Made by a program: the position numbers and the translations under genes. DNA of 64,000 nt from an uncultured Lachnospiraceae bacterium (GTDB lineage: Bacteria; Bacillota; Clostridia; Lachnospirales; Lachnospiraceae). The stretch is from positions 49,958 to 113,957 of the forward strand of contig CAMEIX010000009.1 of NCBI GenBank assembly GCA_945919075.1, read 5' to 3'. Shown here piece after piece: positions 27,442 to 35,696 of this stretch. The notes under the pieces were generated by a model. It saw nothing but the letters and a program-made list of their open reading frames with translations. It ran no database searches and was not told where the DNA came from. Position 1 is the stretch's first letter. Each line of letters opens with the position of its first letter.

Positions 27442-28158
27442 ATGGCAAATATTGGATTGCTTATTGCAGGAGGTTCTGGAGCACGCATGCATCAGAATAT
27501 TCCAAAACAGTTTCTAACAGTGAATGAGAGACCCGTTATTGTGTATACATTGGAAGTATTTCAAAGGCATCCGGAGATTGACACTATTGCAGTGGTGTGT
27601 ATTGAGGGATGGGAATCTGTTCTTTGGGCATATGCAAACCAATTTAATATTTCGAAATTGAAATATGTCGTACCCGGTGGAAAAAATGGACAGGACTCAA
27701 TTAGAAATGGCGTTTTTGAACTTGAAAAACATTTTGCATCAGATGATATCGTATTAATTCATGATGCAATACGTCCTATGGTGTCTAACGAAATTATTTC
27801 TGATTGTATCAGGGTTACTAGGGAAAAAGGAAATGCAACTACAGTTATTCCCTGTGCTGAGGCTATGATGCAAACGGAAGATGGTGAGGTGTCTGTCGGA
27901 AGTTATCCAAGAGATAGACTTTTAAGAACGCAAACTCCACAGGGATTCCCAATCGGTAAAATATGTGATTTGCATCGCCGTGCACTGAAAGAGGGAATTA
28001 CTAATTCAGTTGCATCTTGTACACTTATGATTGAATTGGGTGAGCAGGTCTATTTTTCCGCAGGATCCGAAAAAAATATTAAATTAACTACTGTAGAAGA
28101 TATTGATATCTTTAAGGCTTTATTAGTAACTAAACGTTCGGAGTGGCTAAAGGATTAG
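27442..28158 (+). CDS. IspD/TarI-like cytidylyltransferase (CDP-polyol or CDP-ME type)
   Basis: 238 residues from the ATG at 27442, 8 nt after AAAGGAGG (a TTG at 27436 is in frame but too close). The CTP-binding loop GGSGARMHQNIPKQFL, HDAIRPMVS and RTQTPQGF are diagnostic for the IspD/TarI family. IspD makes CDP-methylerythritol; TarI-like members make CDP-ribitol for teichoic or capsular polymers. The operon context (LicD, CDP-glycerol-type transferase, an oxidoreductase next to it) argues for a CDP-polyol used in glycan modification rather than isoprenoid synthesis. Sequence alone does not settle it. Confidence 0.8.
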   Translation: MANIGLLIAGGSGARMHQNIPKQFLTVNERPVIVYTLEVFQRHPEIDTIAVVCIEGWESVLWAYANQFNISKLKYVVPGGKNGQDSIRNGVFELEKHFASDDIVLIHDAIRPMVSNEIISDCIRVTREKGNATTVIPCAEAMMQTEDGEVSVGSYPRDRLLRTQTPQGFPIGKICDLHRRALKEGITNSVASCTLMIELGEQVYFSAGSEKNIKLTTVEDIDIFKALLVTKRSEWLKD

Positions 28159-28162
28159 AAAT

Positions 28163-29212
28163 ATGGATTTATATGAAAGCAAACTATACATTAAGGACTT
28201 AAAATGCGCATTACATAATTCGATAGGCATTGAGAAGCTAAAAGGCAAGACTATCTTGATAACAGGAGCAACAGGTACGATAGGGTCATTTTTAGTAGAC
28301 ATGCTTATTGAATATAATAAGCAAAATGCTGGTATACATATCATAGCGGCCGGAAGAAGTGTGGATAGGCTAGCGCACAGATTTGAAAGAGTAAAGAACG
28401 AGAAATTGCAATATGTTTTCTTTGACCTACTACAACCTATTTCGTTTGATGCTGAAATTGACTATATTATACATGCGGGAGGGAATGCGCATCCAGCTGC
28501 ATTCAATTCAGATCCGGTAGGTACAATTGTTGGCAATATCTTAGGCACATATTCATTATTAAAGTATTCATGCGAGCATGGGACAAAAAGATTTTGCTAT
28601 ATTTCATCAGGGGAAGTATATGGAATTGGTGATATGAAAATGGATTCATATGATGAAAATTATTGTGGTTATTTGGACCAAACATCACCAAGAACAAGTT
28701 ACCCTACAAGTAAACGTACAGCAGAAACTTTATGTGTATCTTTTACAAAACAATATAATTTGGATACCGTGATGGTTCGTCCTTGTCATACATATGGTCC
28801 TAATATTACAGATACTGATAACAGGGCAAATGTACAGTTCATTCATAATGCATTGAAGAATGAAAACATTATATTAAAAAGCGCTGGATCGCAGATGAGG
28901 TCATATTGTTATGTAGCCGATTGTGCTTCTGCTATTATAAGCGTACTTACAGTTGGGGAAAAAGGACAGGTATACAATATTGCAAATTCATCTGCAAAGA
29001 CAACAATTGCAGGATTTGCTAAAGCAGTTGCTGATTATGCAGGATGCAAGGTGGTTTTTGCAGTTCCAGACGAGGTTGATGTTGCAAATCGTTCTCCCAT
29101 AACTAAGCAAGTATTGAATAGTGATAAAATTGAGGCATTGGGTTGGAAAGGACAATATTCTGTTGACGAAGGAATTGCACATACTTTAAGTATATTACAA
29201 GGGGAAAAGTGA
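28163..29212 (+). CDS. NAD-dependent epimerase/dehydratase (extended SDR)
   Basis: 349 residues. An N-terminal ~30-residue lead precedes the Rossmann motif TILITGATGTIGSFL. Catalytic-type YPTSK (Tyr180, Lys184) and RPCHTYGPN follow, and DCASAIISVL and IANSSAKTTI are typical of the C-terminal sugar-nucleotide domain. Extended SDRs act on nucleotide-linked sugars; next to a cytidylyltransferase the substrate may be a CDP-linked compound. It overlaps the upstream end of the next frame, but that gene is better started at 29245. Confidence 0.82.
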   Translation: MDLYESKLYIKDLKCALHNSIGIEKLKGKTILITGATGTIGSFLVDMLIEYNKQNAGIHIIAAGRSVDRLAHRFERVKNEKLQYVFFDLLQPISFDAEIDYIIHAGGNAHPAAFNSDPVGTIVGNILGTYSLLKYSCEHGTKRFCYISSGEVYGIGDMKMDSYDENYCGYLDQTSPRTSYPTSKRTAETLCVSFTKQYNLDTVMVRPCHTYGPNITDTDNRANVQFIHNALKNENIILKSAGSQMRSYCYVADCASAIISVLTVGEKGQVYNIANSSAKTTIAGFAKAVADYAGCKVVFAVPDEVDVANRSPITKQVLNSDKIEALGWKGQYSVDEGIAHTLSILQGEK

Positions 29213-29244
29213 TAGTAGCAATATATGTGAATAGGAGTCAATTT

Positions 29245-30048
29245 ATGAGAGACATAAGTGTTATCATACCAACTTATAACAGAGCACATTGTATAGAAAA
29301 AGCGATAAAGAGTGTTTTAAAGCAAACATATCCGGTGAAAGAAGTTATTATTGCGGATGATTGTTCAATGGATAATACAGAGAGTGTGGTAAAAAAAATA
29401 GGAGACTCAAAGATTCGATACTTTCGTTTAACAGAGAATAAAGGCGCAGGAGGTGCGAGAAATTATGGCGTTTCCAAGGCAAATTGTGATTTGATAGCGT
29501 TTCATGATAGCGATGATATTTGGGTTTCTACAAAGATTGAAAGACAGATGGAATATTATGAAAAACATATGGATTGCGATTTGATATACTCAGCTTACGA
29601 TATGATTTTATTACAAAATTATAGGCATGTAGTTCCGAATATGGAAAAAATGGATGAATTGGAAGGCTTTATTTTTCCCTATCTTCTGGTGAGAAATACG
29701 ATTGGAGCACCGACTATACTTATGAAGAATAGTGCCTTTAGAGAGGTAGGTGGATTTGATGAAACCATGCGTAGTTTAGAAGACTGGGATTTCGTAATAA
29801 GAGTTGCAAAAAAACATAGAATCGGTTTTGTCCCGGAAGTACTGACACATGTTGAAAGAGTTGATAATAGTGTATCAACTGGAGTGTCTAATTATTATCA
29901 AAATAGATGTTTTATGCTTCGCAAGTACAAAACTGATTATATCAGTAACAATTTATTGAATATTACGGTACAAGATATACTTGAAAAAGCACAGCGCGAT
30001 AATATATTACAGCAAATAGAAAAAATGATCATTCTGTATTTGGCGTAG
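29245..30048 (+). CDS. Family 2 glycosyltransferase
   Basis: 267 residues from the ATG at 29245, 7 nt after AGGAGT; an in-frame GTG at 29209 overlaps the upstream stop and has no ribosome site. The GT-A fold is clear: DISVIIPTYNRAHCIEKAIK, EVIIADDCSMDNT, NKGAGGARNYG, FHDSDDIW (the DxD-like metal site), and LEDWDFVIRVAKK. Likely adds a sugar in the same pathway as the genes upstream. Last member of the nine-gene operon. Confidence 0.9.
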   Translation: MRDISVIIPTYNRAHCIEKAIKSVLKQTYPVKEVIIADDCSMDNTESVVKKIGDSKIRYFRLTENKGAGGARNYGVSKANCDLIAFHDSDDIWVSTKIERQMEYYEKHMDCDLIYSAYDMILLQNYRHVVPNMEKMDELEGFIFPYLLVRNTIGAPTILMKNSAFREVGGFDETMRSLEDWDFVIRVAKKHRIGFVPEVLTHVERVDNSVSTGVSNYYQNRCFMLRKYKTDYISNNLLNITVQDILEKAQRDNILQQIEKMIILYLA

Positions 30049-30079
30049 TATAATAAACTTTGTTTTATTTAAAATCGTA

Positions 30080-30310
30080 ATGAACAGACTTGCAAAATTG
30101 CATTGTGAAATAGAGGAGAAAACTTATGCTATATTCAAAAAACTATCGAAGTCTAGTGGATTTTCCAATAGTTCAAGGTCAGATTTGGAGAACAGAAAGG
30201 AAACAGCAGTAATGTCGATGGAGAATTTTGAAGAAAAATTGCATGAAGTAACGGCTGAAAGTGAGACCATCGTTATGCGATGGTCTCTATCATTGTTTTC
30301 ATTCTGTTAA
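30080..30310 (+). pseudogene. Possible gene remnant (76 codons)
   Basis: An open frame with no recognised domain. The part from codon ~45 (MSMENFEEKLHEVTAES) looks like a start with a helical segment, but the frame runs through the hairpin at 30263 and overlaps the convergent gene. No ribosome site fits the first ATG. Probably a degraded C- or N-terminal scrap; it may not be expressed. Confidence 0.25.
30263..30287. terminator. Hairpin between convergent genes
   Basis: GAGACCATCG (30263-30272), loop TTATG, CGATGGTCTC (30278-30287): a 10-bp perfect stem. The last codons of the minus-strand gene lie inside it. T runs are short on both sides, so termination strength is uncertain. Confidence 0.55.
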
Positions 30311-31445
30311 AGTAAGTATGTTTTTCCTTCGCTTTCAGATAACCGTTTTGGGCTATCTGTTTTCTTTCTTCCTCATGTTCTAAGTAATAGGCGCATTTAT
30401 CTACCAGCTCTTCGATGCTGGAGTATGCCTCCAAATCTACACCGATATCAAAATAATCCGGGAGTTCAGCCTGATAATTGGTCATTAAAAATCCACCACA
30501 TCCTAAAATATCAAAAATGCGTAGGGGCAGGCCGTTTTGAATGGGCTTTATGGTCATGTTTAAGTTGATTTTGCTCAAGTGGAATATCTTGGGCATTTCA
30601 ACCAGACTCTCAGCACCGTTGTGGATTCGGACATCTTTTAATGCGGATGAATCACTTCGGGTGAAAAGGTCTACAGAGAAAAAACGTGCCAAAGTGTTCA
30701 GGGTTCGGATGCGTTCAGTTTCTGCAATCTGCATACCGATATAACTGTGGGCAGCTATGTAGCGGTCAGGATTGGTTACTGTTTTTTCAAGCGAGAAGAA
30801 ATCCTTGGTACAGCTTTTTATCTCCCTAACAAGTTCATCGGAAAGGGCTTCTTCAACCGGGTTGTACCCATATACTTTTAGAGAGGCTTCTGTGAGAGCA
30901 TCCACATAACCCTTTGCATAATCGGACAGACCGGTCAGTTTTTTATAGGGATTTTTTTCGTTATAAAGGGAACCGATAAAGGTAATGTCGTAAGAATACT
31001 TCTGTCGGTCTTGCTCTGTAATGGAGCGGATTACTTCGTCAAAATGCATGGTATCTGCCGCCAGAGGGAGGTGGTACATGCAATTGGGATTAAACTTTGC
31101 GAAATATTCATACTGGGCACTGTCAAATAAAAAGATTCGGTTGGTTTCATGTCGGATCGACTCGGAAAATAGCTCCGGAACCGGACTGTCCACAGTCCAA
31201 CACAGATACAAGGTTCCAAACAGGTGGCAGACCTCTGCGATTGCCGGGTAAAAATTAATACTGAAGACAAAGAGAGGTTTGTATTCGGCTATGTCCCGGC
31301 TGACAATCTCTACGCATTGTGCGGGACTTATTTTTTTTTCTTTCATTTCAGTAGTTTCTTCTATGACTGTCAATCCCATGGACTGAAATGCGCCCAGAAC
31401 AGCCGGCTCACATATGCTGTTGTAGCGGTAAAATAGAATGTTCAT
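30273..31445 (-). CDS. CgeB/DUF3880-type glycosyltransferase
   Basis: 390 residues from the ATG at 31445 (MNILFYRYNSICEP), preceded by AAAGGGAG; an earlier in-frame ATG at 31487 has no ribosome site. Same architecture as the genes at 19399 and 26275: FSINFYPAIAEV, LYLCWTVDSPVPE, IFLFDSAQY, then SKINLNMTIKPIQNGLPLRI and FDILGCGGFLMTNYQ. Its codons are richer in G+C than the other two, close to the housekeeping genes, so it may be the resident copy. It bounds the glycan island on the right. Confidence 0.85.
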   Translation of the reverse strand: MNILFYRYNSICEPAVLGAFQSMGLTVIEETTEMKEKKISPAQCVEIVSRDIAEYKPLFVFSINFYPAIAEVCHLFGTLYLCWTVDSPVPELFSESIRHETNRIFLFDSAQYEYFAKFNPNCMYHLPLAADTMHFDEVIRSITEQDRQKYSYDITFIGSLYNEKNPYKKLTGLSDYAKGYVDALTEASLKVYGYNPVEEALSDELVREIKSCTKDFFSLEKTVTNPDRYIAAHSYIGMQIAETERIRTLNTLARFFSVDLFTRSDSSALKDVRIHNGAESLVEMPKIFHLSKINLNMTIKPIQNGLPLRIFDILGCGGFLMTNYQAELPDYFDIGVDLEAYSSIEELVDKCAYYLEHEEERKQIAQNGYLKAKEKHTYFNRMKTMIETIA

Positions 31446-31505
31446 AATCGGGTTGCTCCCTTTATTGACATTAGTATATGTATGCAATCATTATAGACTT
31501 TTTGA

Positions 31506-31683
31506 GGGAGAGATACAAGGATATTTCGTCTTTCATTAGAAGCAAATAAACGTGTTGAAAATAATGGAGATAGGGCGACTATACCATTTGATTCCGTAAT
31601 GTGTAAATTAGGAATTAATGAGGGGGGATTCTTCAGAAGATATCTACCTCCCCTCAACCTTCCTTCCACCCTGCTCAAACTTT
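31506..31683 (+). pseudogene. Remnant reading frame upstream of convergent repressor
   Basis: From about 31506 to 31683 a plus-strand frame is open without a start codon and reads RLSLEANKRVENNGDRATI, then PFDSVMCKLGINE. It looks like the C terminus of a small protein (antitoxin-like in style, not identified). Its end overlaps the 3' end of the gene at 31644. Likely decayed. Confidence 0.3.
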
Positions 31684-32012
31684 TCTAAATAAGCTAACAG
31701 GCGGGTCAGCTGCTCTTTGTCTGCTTTGCGATATTTGTCCACTAACAGAAAGAGTTCCGGATTTTCGGATTCATATACCGTATATGACATCACTTGGGAA
31801 GAATTTGTTCTTCCAATCAAATAATCCGGTGATGTCTGAAATACCTCTGCAATTTCTTTTATAACCTGTAAAGAAGGGGTACGTTCACCGGATTCATATC
31901 TTAAATAAGCAGGCTGGGAAATGCCGATTTTCTTTGCGGCTTCTATTTTGGAATATCCCATTTTTTCTCTGCATTCGCGCAAGCGTTTTGCGTCTAATAT
32001 GTAATCACTCAT
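31644..32012 (-). CDS. XRE-family transcriptional regulator
   Basis: A 122-residue protein with an N-terminal HTH (RLRECREKMGYSKIEAAKKI, then GISQPAYLRYESGERTPSLQ; ~residues 9-50) and FQTSPDYLIG, typical of phage-repressor-like XRE proteins. The C-terminal part (~residues 75-122) is a helical tail. It starts at 32012 after AGGTAG; the perfect 19-nt palindrome at 32074 lies 62 nt upstream and is a candidate autoregulatory operator. Confidence 0.86.
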   Translation of the reverse strand: MSDYILDAKRLRECREKMGYSKIEAAKKIGISQPAYLRYESGERTPSLQVIKEIAEVFQTSPDYLIGRTNSSQVMSYTVYESENPELFLLVDKYRKADKEQLTRLLAYLEKFEQGGRKVEGR

Positions 32013-32073
32013 AAAACTACCTCCAACGATTCTATTTTATCAAGATTCTTTCATTTGTGCAAATTAAATGTTG

Positions 32074-32092
32074 CATATACCAATGGTATATG
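32074..32092. promoter_or_regulatory. Perfect palindrome, candidate operator of the XRE regulator
   Basis: CATATACCA-A-TGGTATATG, 9-bp arms around one base. It sits upstream of the minus-strand XRE gene and may also control the flanking remnant. Operator role is inferred from position and symmetry. Confidence 0.55.
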
Positions 32093-32103
32093 TTATCATG
32101 TAA

Positions 32104-32320
32104 TTAGATACAGATATAATTGTTAAAAGCACCATTTTCTTCATCAAGCAGGCAATAAGTTGCATATTGCAATAGGGTGCGTGGAGTATCTAAATTATTG
32201 CTTAGCGTTTCTATTTTCTTAAGGTCTATTCTATTATTATCTGAGAATTCTGCTTTTATCCAATTAATGATAAAGGCAGGAGAATAATCTACAGGGAATC
32301 TTCTGCCTGTTGCAAAGGAG
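32104..32320 (-). pseudogene. 5'-truncated gene remnant on the minus strand
   Basis: On the minus strand a frame of ~70 codons is open from about 32320 down to the TAA at 32104. It has no start codon and an in-frame TAG just upstream. It reads SPAFIINWIKAEFSDNNRID, then LKKIETLSNN and LLQYATYCLLDEENG, with sensible coding composition. It fills the spacer between the XRE gene and the Rpn gene. The family is not recognised; it looks like the C-terminal end of a lost gene. Confidence 0.45.
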
Positions 32321-32330
32321 GAGGTTTTCT

Positions 32331-33125
32331 ATGAGTAATGGTAACCGTGAATACAAAAGTGACGTCTTCAGTATGCTGATGGAGGATAAAAATAATGCAT
32401 TAGCGGTATACAATGTTTTGAATGGTACTAATTTGACTAATCCGGATGAGGTTGAGATTCAGACCTTGGACAAAGGGGTATCCTTGACGGTACGTAATGA
32501 TGCGGCTTTTGTAGTAGATGCTTCACTTAGCGTTTATGAACATCAGTCCACAGTCTGTCCGAACATGCCGGTGAGAAATTTAATCTATTATACTACGATT
32601 GTCAGTGAGTATTTAAAGAAAAAGAATATTTTCGGAAGAAAATTAGTTAAGATTCCTGTACCAAAGTTTGTGGTATTCTATAACGGTGATGAACAGCAGC
32701 CACCAGAATATGAAATGAAGTTGTCTGATGCTTATGAGAAAAAGGTGGATAATCCGGAACTGGAACTAGTCTGCAAGGTATATAATATTAATTTTGGTAA
32801 AAATAAGGATATGCTCGACAGATGTCAAATTCTAAGAGAGTACATGACTTTTGTGGATTATGTGAGATTCTATCATAAAGAACAGAATTTTGAAGATTTG
32901 TGTATAGCAATTAATCGTGCCATTGACCGGTGTATTAATGAGGGAGTGCTTAAGGATTTCCTACAGAAGAATAGAGCAGAGGTGATTAAGGTGACGCAAT
33001 TAGATTATACGTTTGACAGACAGGTAGTGCTCGAACGGGAAGATGCCAGAGAAGAAGTTTTGAAACTATATGAAAATGAGATTGTTACCTGCCCAAGAAG
33101 TGTCAAAAGAGAAACACAATCTTAA
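32331..33125 (+). CDS. Rpn-family / PD-(D/E)XK nuclease-type transposase-like protein
   Basis: 264 residues from the ATG at 32331, 8 nt after AAAGGAGGAGG. NREYKSDVFSMLMEDKNNAL, VVDASLSVYEHQSTVCPNMP followed by VRNLIYYTTIVSEYL, and PVPKFVVFYNG are typical of the recombination-promoting nuclease (Rpn)/PDDEXK_2 family common in Lachnospiraceae. Rpn proteins are DNA nucleases linked to recombination and defence. The usual C-terminal REEGREEG-type tail is interrupted after LEREDAREEVLKL by an unrelated end, so a frameshift truncation of the tail is likely. The catalytic core appears complete. Confidence 0.75.
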   Translation: MSNGNREYKSDVFSMLMEDKNNALAVYNVLNGTNLTNPDEVEIQTLDKGVSLTVRNDAAFVVDASLSVYEHQSTVCPNMPVRNLIYYTTIVSEYLKKKNIFGRKLVKIPVPKFVVFYNGDEQQPPEYEMKLSDAYEKKVDNPELELVCKVYNINFGKNKDMLDRCQILREYMTFVDYVRFYHKEQNFEDLCIAINRAIDRCINEGVLKDFLQKNRAEVIKVTQLDYTFDRQVVLEREDAREEVLKLYENEIVTCPRSVKRETQS

Positions 33126-33239
33126 AAAATTATGAATTATTTGAAAACTCTATTGCAAACTGCTTGAATTTACTCTAAACTACATTTTGTACGATATACC
33201 GATAATGGGTAGTAATCTTAGACAGAAATGGAGTACGAT

Positions 33240-33578
33240 ATGACAAAAGCAGAGATTTTGAAGAAGGAAATTTTAAAACAGTACAAGAGTGTGAGACAGT
33301 TTGCCATGGAAATGGGCATCCCCTACAGTACCCTGGTAACCGCTCTTGACAGAGGGATTGACGGTATGGCATATGGTACCGTTATCAGAATTTGCGGTAA
33401 ACTTGGATTGAATCCGGTGGATTTCAGTTCTCTCGAGAAAGACGCATCTCTTGGTGCTCTTCTTTTGGAAAACCGTGTTATGCAGTATTATCTGAAGTTA
33501 AACCAGAACGGCCGTGACAAGATTCTGGGAATCTTAGAGGATTATACCAAGATTGCAGATTACAAATTGAAAAAATAA
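33240..33578 (+). CDS. Small HTH transcriptional regulator
   Basis: 112 residues from the ATG at 33240, 7 nt after GGAG (another ATG at 33228 lacks a site). An XRE-like HTH is present: YKSVRQFAMEMGIPYSTLVT, then ALDRGIDGMAYGTVIRICGKL. The C-terminal ~45 residues are helical (YYLKLNQNGRDKILGILEDY), as in repressors with a short oligomerisation tail. It is 18 nt before glf and may be co-transcribed; whether it regulates glf is unknown. Confidence 0.75.
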   Translation: MTKAEILKKEILKQYKSVRQFAMEMGIPYSTLVTALDRGIDGMAYGTVIRICGKLGLNPVDFSSLEKDASLGALLLENRVMQYYLKLNQNGRDKILGILEDYTKIADYKLKK

Positions 33579-33596
33579 GCTCTCTGGAGAAGTATT

Positions 33597-34736
33597 ATGA
33601 AATTCGATTATCTGATTGTTGGTGCCGGTCTGTTTGGTGCGGTTTTTGCAAATGAAGTGCAAAGGAGAGGAAAGTCCTGTCTGATTATTGACAGGAGGAA
33701 GCACATTGCCGGCAACATCTATACCGAAGAGGAAAAAGGAATTCAGGTCCATAAATACGGAGCTCACATTTTTCATACGTCAGACAAGAGGGTGTGGGAT
33801 TACATTTCGCAGTTTGCAGAGTTTAATCACTACATCAATTCTCCGGTGGCGGTCTATGGGGATGAACTTTATAACCTGCCATTTAATATGAACACGTTCA
33901 GTAAGATGTGGAACATTAAAACTCCTGCTGAGGCGAAGGCAATCATTGCATCCCAGATTGCAGACCTTCATATTACAGAGCCGAAGAATCTGGAGGAGCA
34001 GGCGCTCTCCCTGGTTGGACGAGATGTGTATGAGAAACTGATTAAGGGATACACCGAAAAACAATGGGGCAGGGATTGCAAGGATTTACCCGCATTCATT
34101 ATTAAAAGGCTGCCGCTTCGCTTCGTGTATGACAATAATTATTTTAATGACCCTTATCAGGGAATTCCCAAGGGCGGATATACTGCCATTGTAGAGAAAA
34201 TGATTGGAAATATTCCGGTTCAGCTTGGAATTTCTTATCGGGATTTTCTTGCGGAAAATGCTGCCAAAGGCGAGGCTGCGGATTCTTTTGACAAAGTGCT
34301 TTACACCGGTATGATTGATGAGTATTTTGATTATTGCCTGGGTGAATTGCAGTATCGTTCTGTGCGGTTTGAGGAAGAAGTACTGGAGGACTGTGAGAAT
34401 TATCAGGGGAATGCGGTGGTTAACTATACCGAGAGGAATGTGCCTTATACCCGTATCATTGAGCACAAGCATTTCGAGTTCGGAAAACAGAAAGATACCG
34501 TGATTACAAGAGAGTATCCGGCAACCTGGAAGCGGGGAGATGAACCTTATTACCCGATTAATGATGAGACCAACAACGCATTGTATGAGAGATATCTCGA
34601 ACTTGCAAAGAAGGAGCAGAATGTGCTGTTCGGTGGAAGACTTGGTCAGTACCGCTACTACGATATGGACAAGGTGATTCTTGCAGCCCTTACCATGGCG
34701 GAAGAGGAATTGAAAAATGTCTTCCAAAATAATTGA
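33597..34736 (+). CDS. glf: UDP-galactopyranose mutase
   Basis: 379 residues. The N-terminal FAD-binding motif YLIVGAGLFGAVFANE is followed by RRKHIAGNIYTE, KYGAHIFHTS and YTEKQWGRD. FGGRLGQYRYYDMD is the C-terminal signature. The enzyme converts UDP-galactopyranose to UDP-galactofuranose, the donor for Galf in cell-surface glycans. The usual length is 365-390. No galactofuranosyltransferase is adjacent, so it supplies a pathway encoded elsewhere or the glycan island to the left. Confidence 0.96.
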   Translation: MKFDYLIVGAGLFGAVFANEVQRRGKSCLIIDRRKHIAGNIYTEEEKGIQVHKYGAHIFHTSDKRVWDYISQFAEFNHYINSPVAVYGDELYNLPFNMNTFSKMWNIKTPAEAKAIIASQIADLHITEPKNLEEQALSLVGRDVYEKLIKGYTEKQWGRDCKDLPAFIIKRLPLRFVYDNNYFNDPYQGIPKGGYTAIVEKMIGNIPVQLGISYRDFLAENAAKGEAADSFDKVLYTGMIDEYFDYCLGELQYRSVRFEEEVLEDCENYQGNAVVNYTERNVPYTRIIEHKHFEFGKQKDTVITREYPATWKRGDEPYYPINDETNNALYERYLELAKKEQNVLFGGRLGQYRYYDMDKVILAALTMAEEELKNVFQNN

Positions 34737-34761
34737 AATAAAGACATGAATGTGGTAGAAT
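34733..34761 (+). promoter_or_regulatory. Sigma-70-type promoter for structured leader
   Basis: TTGAAA (34733-34738), 17 nt, TAGAAT (34756-34761), overlapping the glf stop. It would start a transcript containing the hairpin series at 34771. Confidence 0.6.
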
Positions 34762-34770
34762 AGAGTTGCC

Positions 34771-34974
34771 AGAAGAGAAATCTTCTCCATTTTATATGGA
34801 CACACGATATAAGGAGCGTATCGTCGTTAGACTGGAAACGTAAAAACTATGCACACACTTTACGAAATAGTTGATTTCGCATGAAAGTGAAAGGCTTTCA
34901 ATTGGGTGGCACGCACCTAAATAAACCAGTATACTAAAGAAGTGATGAGGTCTTGCGTGAGCAAGACCTTTTTG
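34771..34974 (+). ncRNA. Structured leader or small RNA with terminator (T-box-like element possible)
   Basis: Successive hairpins: AGAAGA/TCTTCT (34771-34786), ACGATA/TATCGT (34806-34826), CGAAAT/ATTTCG (34863-34879), GAAAG/CTTTC, then GGTGGCACGCACC. A strong terminator follows: AGGTCTTGC-GTGA-GCAAGACCT with T5 (34948-34974). The phrase TTGGGTGGCACG resembles the T-box consensus, but the terminator does not overlap it and no specifier loop is recognised, so a canonical T-box is doubtful. It could be an attenuator for the next gene or an independent small RNA. Confidence 0.45.
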
Positions 34975-34994
34975 CTTTTATTATGGAGAGATGA

Positions 34995-35645
34995 ATGCTT
35001 ATTAAATCCAAAATGACAGATGAGGAATTGCTTAGAGCAATATATAGAGCCACAAAAGAGTATTCTAACTTGATAGGCAAGGAATTTTTAATTATTGGAA
35101 AAAATAGTAATACGGATTATTTTTGGTTTCAATGCCATTTTGAAAAGAAATTCTTTATGCATTTGTTGGGAATACGCAGTAAGACATTAACAGCAGATGA
35201 ATTTTATGACAGATGTAATGATTATAATAATGGGAACGGAGAAGGAATAACGATAAAGGAATGTACACCATCTCGCAATCACAGCAGAACAACAATAAAT
35301 GAAAAGGCTTCCTGTTGCGCAGAAATACTTAGGATAGAAAATGCAAAATATATGAAAGTAGGGCGTAAGAATAAAATATCGCAATTTGTAGATTTTACGT
35401 ATGCATATGGAGATATTGCAACATTGGGGTTCTGTGATGACTACAGATCAAGTTTCCCTATTACACTGATTCCCAGAAATATAGATGAGTTTTCAACACA
35501 AAAATATAAAATTATATTTGTGTTTGAAAAGTCGATTGGTGCAAAACAATATGAGAAACCATTAATAGAAATAAAGAAAGGAATATTAGAACAACACTAC
35601 AATAAATTCCCTGAAAAATTGAAGTTGCTGATAAAAGATCCTTAA
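34995..35645 (+). CDS. PBECR4-like putative nuclease/toxin-domain protein
   Basis: 216 residues with no signal peptide. YFWFQCHFEKKFFMHLLGIR followed by SKTLTADEFYDRC matches the style of the PBECR4 domain (barnase/EndoU/colicin/RelE-like superfamily), found in mobile elements. The C-terminal part (NIDEFSTQKYKIIFVFEKS, then IEIKKGI) is a beta-rich extension. No immunity or antitoxin gene is adjacent. It stands alone behind the structured leader and ends at the bidirectional terminator 35663. Assignment is tentative. Confidence 0.5.
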   Translation: MLIKSKMTDEELLRAIYRATKEYSNLIGKEFLIIGKNSNTDYFWFQCHFEKKFFMHLLGIRSKTLTADEFYDRCNDYNNGNGEGITIKECTPSRNHSRTTINEKASCCAEILRIENAKYMKVGRKNKISQFVDFTYAYGDIATLGFCDDYRSSFPITLIPRNIDEFSTQKYKIIFVFEKSIGAKQYEKPLIEIKKGILEQHYNKFPEKLKLLIKDP

Positions 35646-35662
35646 ATAACTATGTTTAGTTA

Positions 35663-35696
35663 AAAAGACACCTCATCATCGGATGGGGTGTCTTTT
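35663..35696. terminator. Bidirectional terminator
   Basis: A 15-bp stem from AAAAGACACCTCATC (35663-35677) and GATGGGGTGTCTTTT (35682-35696). A and T runs on both sides allow use by both convergent genes. Confidence 0.85.

Noticed and set aside
27442..28158. Housekeeping ispD
   Set aside because: Family motifs fit, but the gene is inside an operon of CDP- and glycan-transferases in an A+T-rich island; a dedicated CDP-polyol role is more likely, though unproven.
34086..34805. 239-codon minus-strand frame
   Set aside because: Antisense to glf; hydrophobic and Ile-rich without a domain.
34903..34974. Certain T-box riboswitch
   Set aside because: Only the GGGTGGCACG phrase fits; the terminator does not overlap it, no specifier codon or stem I motifs are recognised and the downstream gene is not an amino acid gene. 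Kept only as a structured leader.
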